This document shows, one piece after another, positions 62,904 through 64,000 of a stretch of 64,000 nt of DNA (positions are counted from its first letter, which is position 1; each line of letters begins with the position of its first letter). The translations under genes were made by a program, and so were the position numbers. The stretch is from Bradyrhizobium lablabi (GTDB taxonomy: Bacteria > Pseudomonadota > Alphaproteobacteria > Rhizobiales > Xanthobacteraceae). The notes under the pieces were generated by a model. That model saw only the letters and a program-made list of their open reading frames with translations, was not told the DNA's origin and ran no database searches. The stretch is taken from contig NZ_JAFCLN010000005.1 of the NCBI RefSeq assembly GCF_018129385.1, positions 186,001 through 250,000 on the forward strand, read 5' to 3'.

Positions 62904-63608
62904 TTGTTCGGGGGCTTTTACAAGGTCCGCTTTACGCTCAACGAGGCGGTCGGCCGCAGCGTGATGTATGTGCGCGACGGCAAGCTGCTGGGCGGTAATT
63001 CAGCCTTTGCCCATATCGGCACGTACACCGAGGCCAGTGACGGGATCGACATCGAAGTGAAGACGGTCCGGCACAATCCGGATCCGAATTACCGGGCGAT
63101 GGCCGGCACCGACGATGCGACCCTGATCGCCAAGGGAAACGCCGACGGGAATCTCTATCGCTTCAAGGGGGCATTGAGGGAATTGCCGGGCGCGGTGTTC
63201 CAGTCGGTGATGACGCCGATCGAGGAGGAAAGCGTGCCGATCGCCGGCGGCGTCGGCGAGGGCGGTATCGTCAACGGGCTGTATTCGATCCACATCAAGA
63301 TGCTGGACGGCGTTGCAGGCGGCCTGACCGGCGTGATGCTGCTGAACGACGGCCGCATCCTGGGCGGCGACGCCTCGTTCTATTATCTCGGCACCTACAC
63401 CTCAGAGAACGGCCGCTGGAAGGGCCAGATCCTCAACCAGGAGCACACGCCGGCCGTGGGGGAAAATCCGATCTTTGGCGGCCGCGAGGTCGGCATCGGC
63501 TTTTCCGGCACCTGCGACGAGGAGGGCGCGCTGCTGGAAGCCACCGCGCTGGCCGGCAAGCGCAGCCTCCGCATGACGGCCGTGCTGAAACTCATGCGGC
63601 GGGCGTAA
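62904..63608 (+). CDS. GrlR-like tandem-domain protein, paralogue 2
   Basis: A protein of about 234 residues with two related halves, paralogous to the gene at 57174. First half: GGFYKVRFTLNEAVGRSVMY ... KLLGGNSAFAHIGTYTEASD. Second half: VNGLYSIHIKMLDGVAGGLT ... RILGGDASFYYLGTYTSENG. The C-terminal half is nearly the same as in paralogue 1 (IFGGREVGIGFSGTCDEEGA vs LFGGHEVGVGFSGTYDRDGA). No ATG is available near the start; TTG at 62904 has GGGGA about nine bases upstream and aligns with paralogue 1, while TTG 62874 is a longer option. It stops 5 bases before the next gene. Confidence 0.78.
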   Translation: MFGGFYKVRFTLNEAVGRSVMYVRDGKLLGGNSAFAHIGTYTEASDGIDIEVKTVRHNPDPNYRAMAGTDDATLIAKGNADGNLYRFKGALRELPGAVFQSVMTPIEEESVPIAGGVGEGGIVNGLYSIHIKMLDGVAGGLTGVMLLNDGRILGGDASFYYLGTYTSENGRWKGQILNQEHTPAVGENPIFGGREVGIGFSGTCDEEGALLEATALAGKRSLRMTAVLKLMRRA

Positions 63609-63613
63609 CTCTC

Positions 63614-64000
63614 ATGGAAGTCGTTCGCGTGCTGTCGACGCTGGCGGTGAAGGGTGCCGTGCCCGCGCTCGCCGCGCGCCATGAGAAGGAGAGCGGCGTG
63701 CGGATCGACGCCGATTTCGCACCGACGCTCGCGTTGCTGGAGAGGTTGCGCGCCGGCGAGCAAGCCGATGTCGTCGTCCTGACGCGCGAAGGTCTCGATG
63801 AGCTTGCGAGCGAGGGAAGGGTGGTGCGAGAGACTTGCGTCGATCTCGCGCGCTCGTTTGTCGGCATCGCCGTCAAGGCGGGTCATCCGCATCCCGACGT
63901 CGCGACCGAGGCCGCGCTGCGGGCGACGCTGCTGGCCGCCCGTTCGGTAGCCTATTCGAAGATCGGCGCCAGCGGTATCCTGTTTGCGCAACTGATCGCG
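63614..64000 (+). CDS. ModA-like substrate-binding protein, 3'-truncated
   Basis: The first 129 codons of a binding protein similar to the molybdate-type group (SBP type II): VVRVLSTLAVKGAVPALAAR, then DADFAPTLALLERLRAGEQA and DVVVLTREGLDELASEGR, and SVAYSKIGASGILFAQLIA at the window edge. There is no signal peptide: the chain opens MEVVRVLSTLAVKG. ATG 63614 is only 5 bases after the GrlR-like stop, so the two are probably co-transcribed. The rest of the gene and any transporter partners lie outside the window. Confidence 0.85.
   Translation, partial: MEVVRVLSTLAVKGAVPALAARHEKESGVRIDADFAPTLALLERLRAGEQADVVVLTREGLDELASEGRVVRETCVDLARSFVGIAVKAGHPHPDVATEAALRATLLAARSVAYSKIGASGILFAQLIA

Overview
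The window reads as a stretch of core chromosome from an alphaproteobacterium of the Bradyrhizobium / Nitrobacteraceae type. The pointers are high G+C, the gene order lptF-lptG-lptD-surA-like-pdxA-rsmA, a eukaryotic-type glutamine synthetase (glnII) divergent from a DUF2735 gene, an HdaA-type DnaA homologue, many small exported proteins, and several intergenic palindromic repeats I associate with this group. Assignment is by recognition of protein families, not by a database search. I see no rRNA, tRNA, CRISPR array, integrase, transposase or phage gene. Layout, left to right. 1-2.9 kb: 3' end of gmk, a proline-rich exported protein, a zinc alcohol dehydrogenase. 2.9-10.7 kb: a minus-strand operon for LPS export and outer-membrane assembly (lptF, lptG, lptD, SurA-like chaperone) followed by pdxA and rsmA, with a repeat element between the last two. 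11-13.7 kb: pepA-holC and a lipoprotein. 13.7-16.9 kb: an ABC-F ATPase whose 3' end exists a second time 1.3 kb away, with repeats and one small exported-protein gene between the copies. 17-20.4 kb: threonine aldolase, small proteins, ndk, a TerC-family membrane protein. 20.4-25.6 kb: a minus-strand run of ppx, ppk, hdaA and a CDP-alcohol phosphatidyltransferase, joining polyphosphate metabolism to replication control. 25.7-27.7 kb: purM-purN and a convergent cold-shock gene. 28-32 kb: an outer-membrane barrel protein, then a LysR regulator divergent from two GNAT-like proteins and an isochorismatase-fold protein that lacks its catalytic residues. 32-42 kb: rnd, selO, aspS, a large membrane-anchored protein, maeB, a DoxX protein. 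42-54 kb: envelope and stress genes (DHFR-like, NodB-type deacetylase, glutathione peroxidase, a polytopic membrane protein, an L,D-transpeptidase with a dead second domain, CreA, a beta-lactamase-fold hydrolase, small exported proteins, an M20 deacylase, a BtuF-like protein without signal peptide). 54-64 kb: thioesterase, GNAT, ABM monooxygenase, DUF2161, SDR, SGNH hydrolase, tyrosine phosphatase, MliC-like inhibitor, DUF2735/glnII with a clear sigma-54 promoter, two tandem-domain GrlR-like paralogues, and the start of a ModA-like gene cut by the window edge. Most of the window is ordinary core genome. The parts most worth a second look are the two GrlR-like double-domain proteins, one of them 5 bases from the ModA-like gene; the LysR/GNAT/GNAT/isochorismatase-fold pseudoenzyme cluster; the duplicated ABC-F 3' end with its intervening segment; repeat elements inside operons and at gene starts; and several proteins of 36-64 residues that are easily missed.
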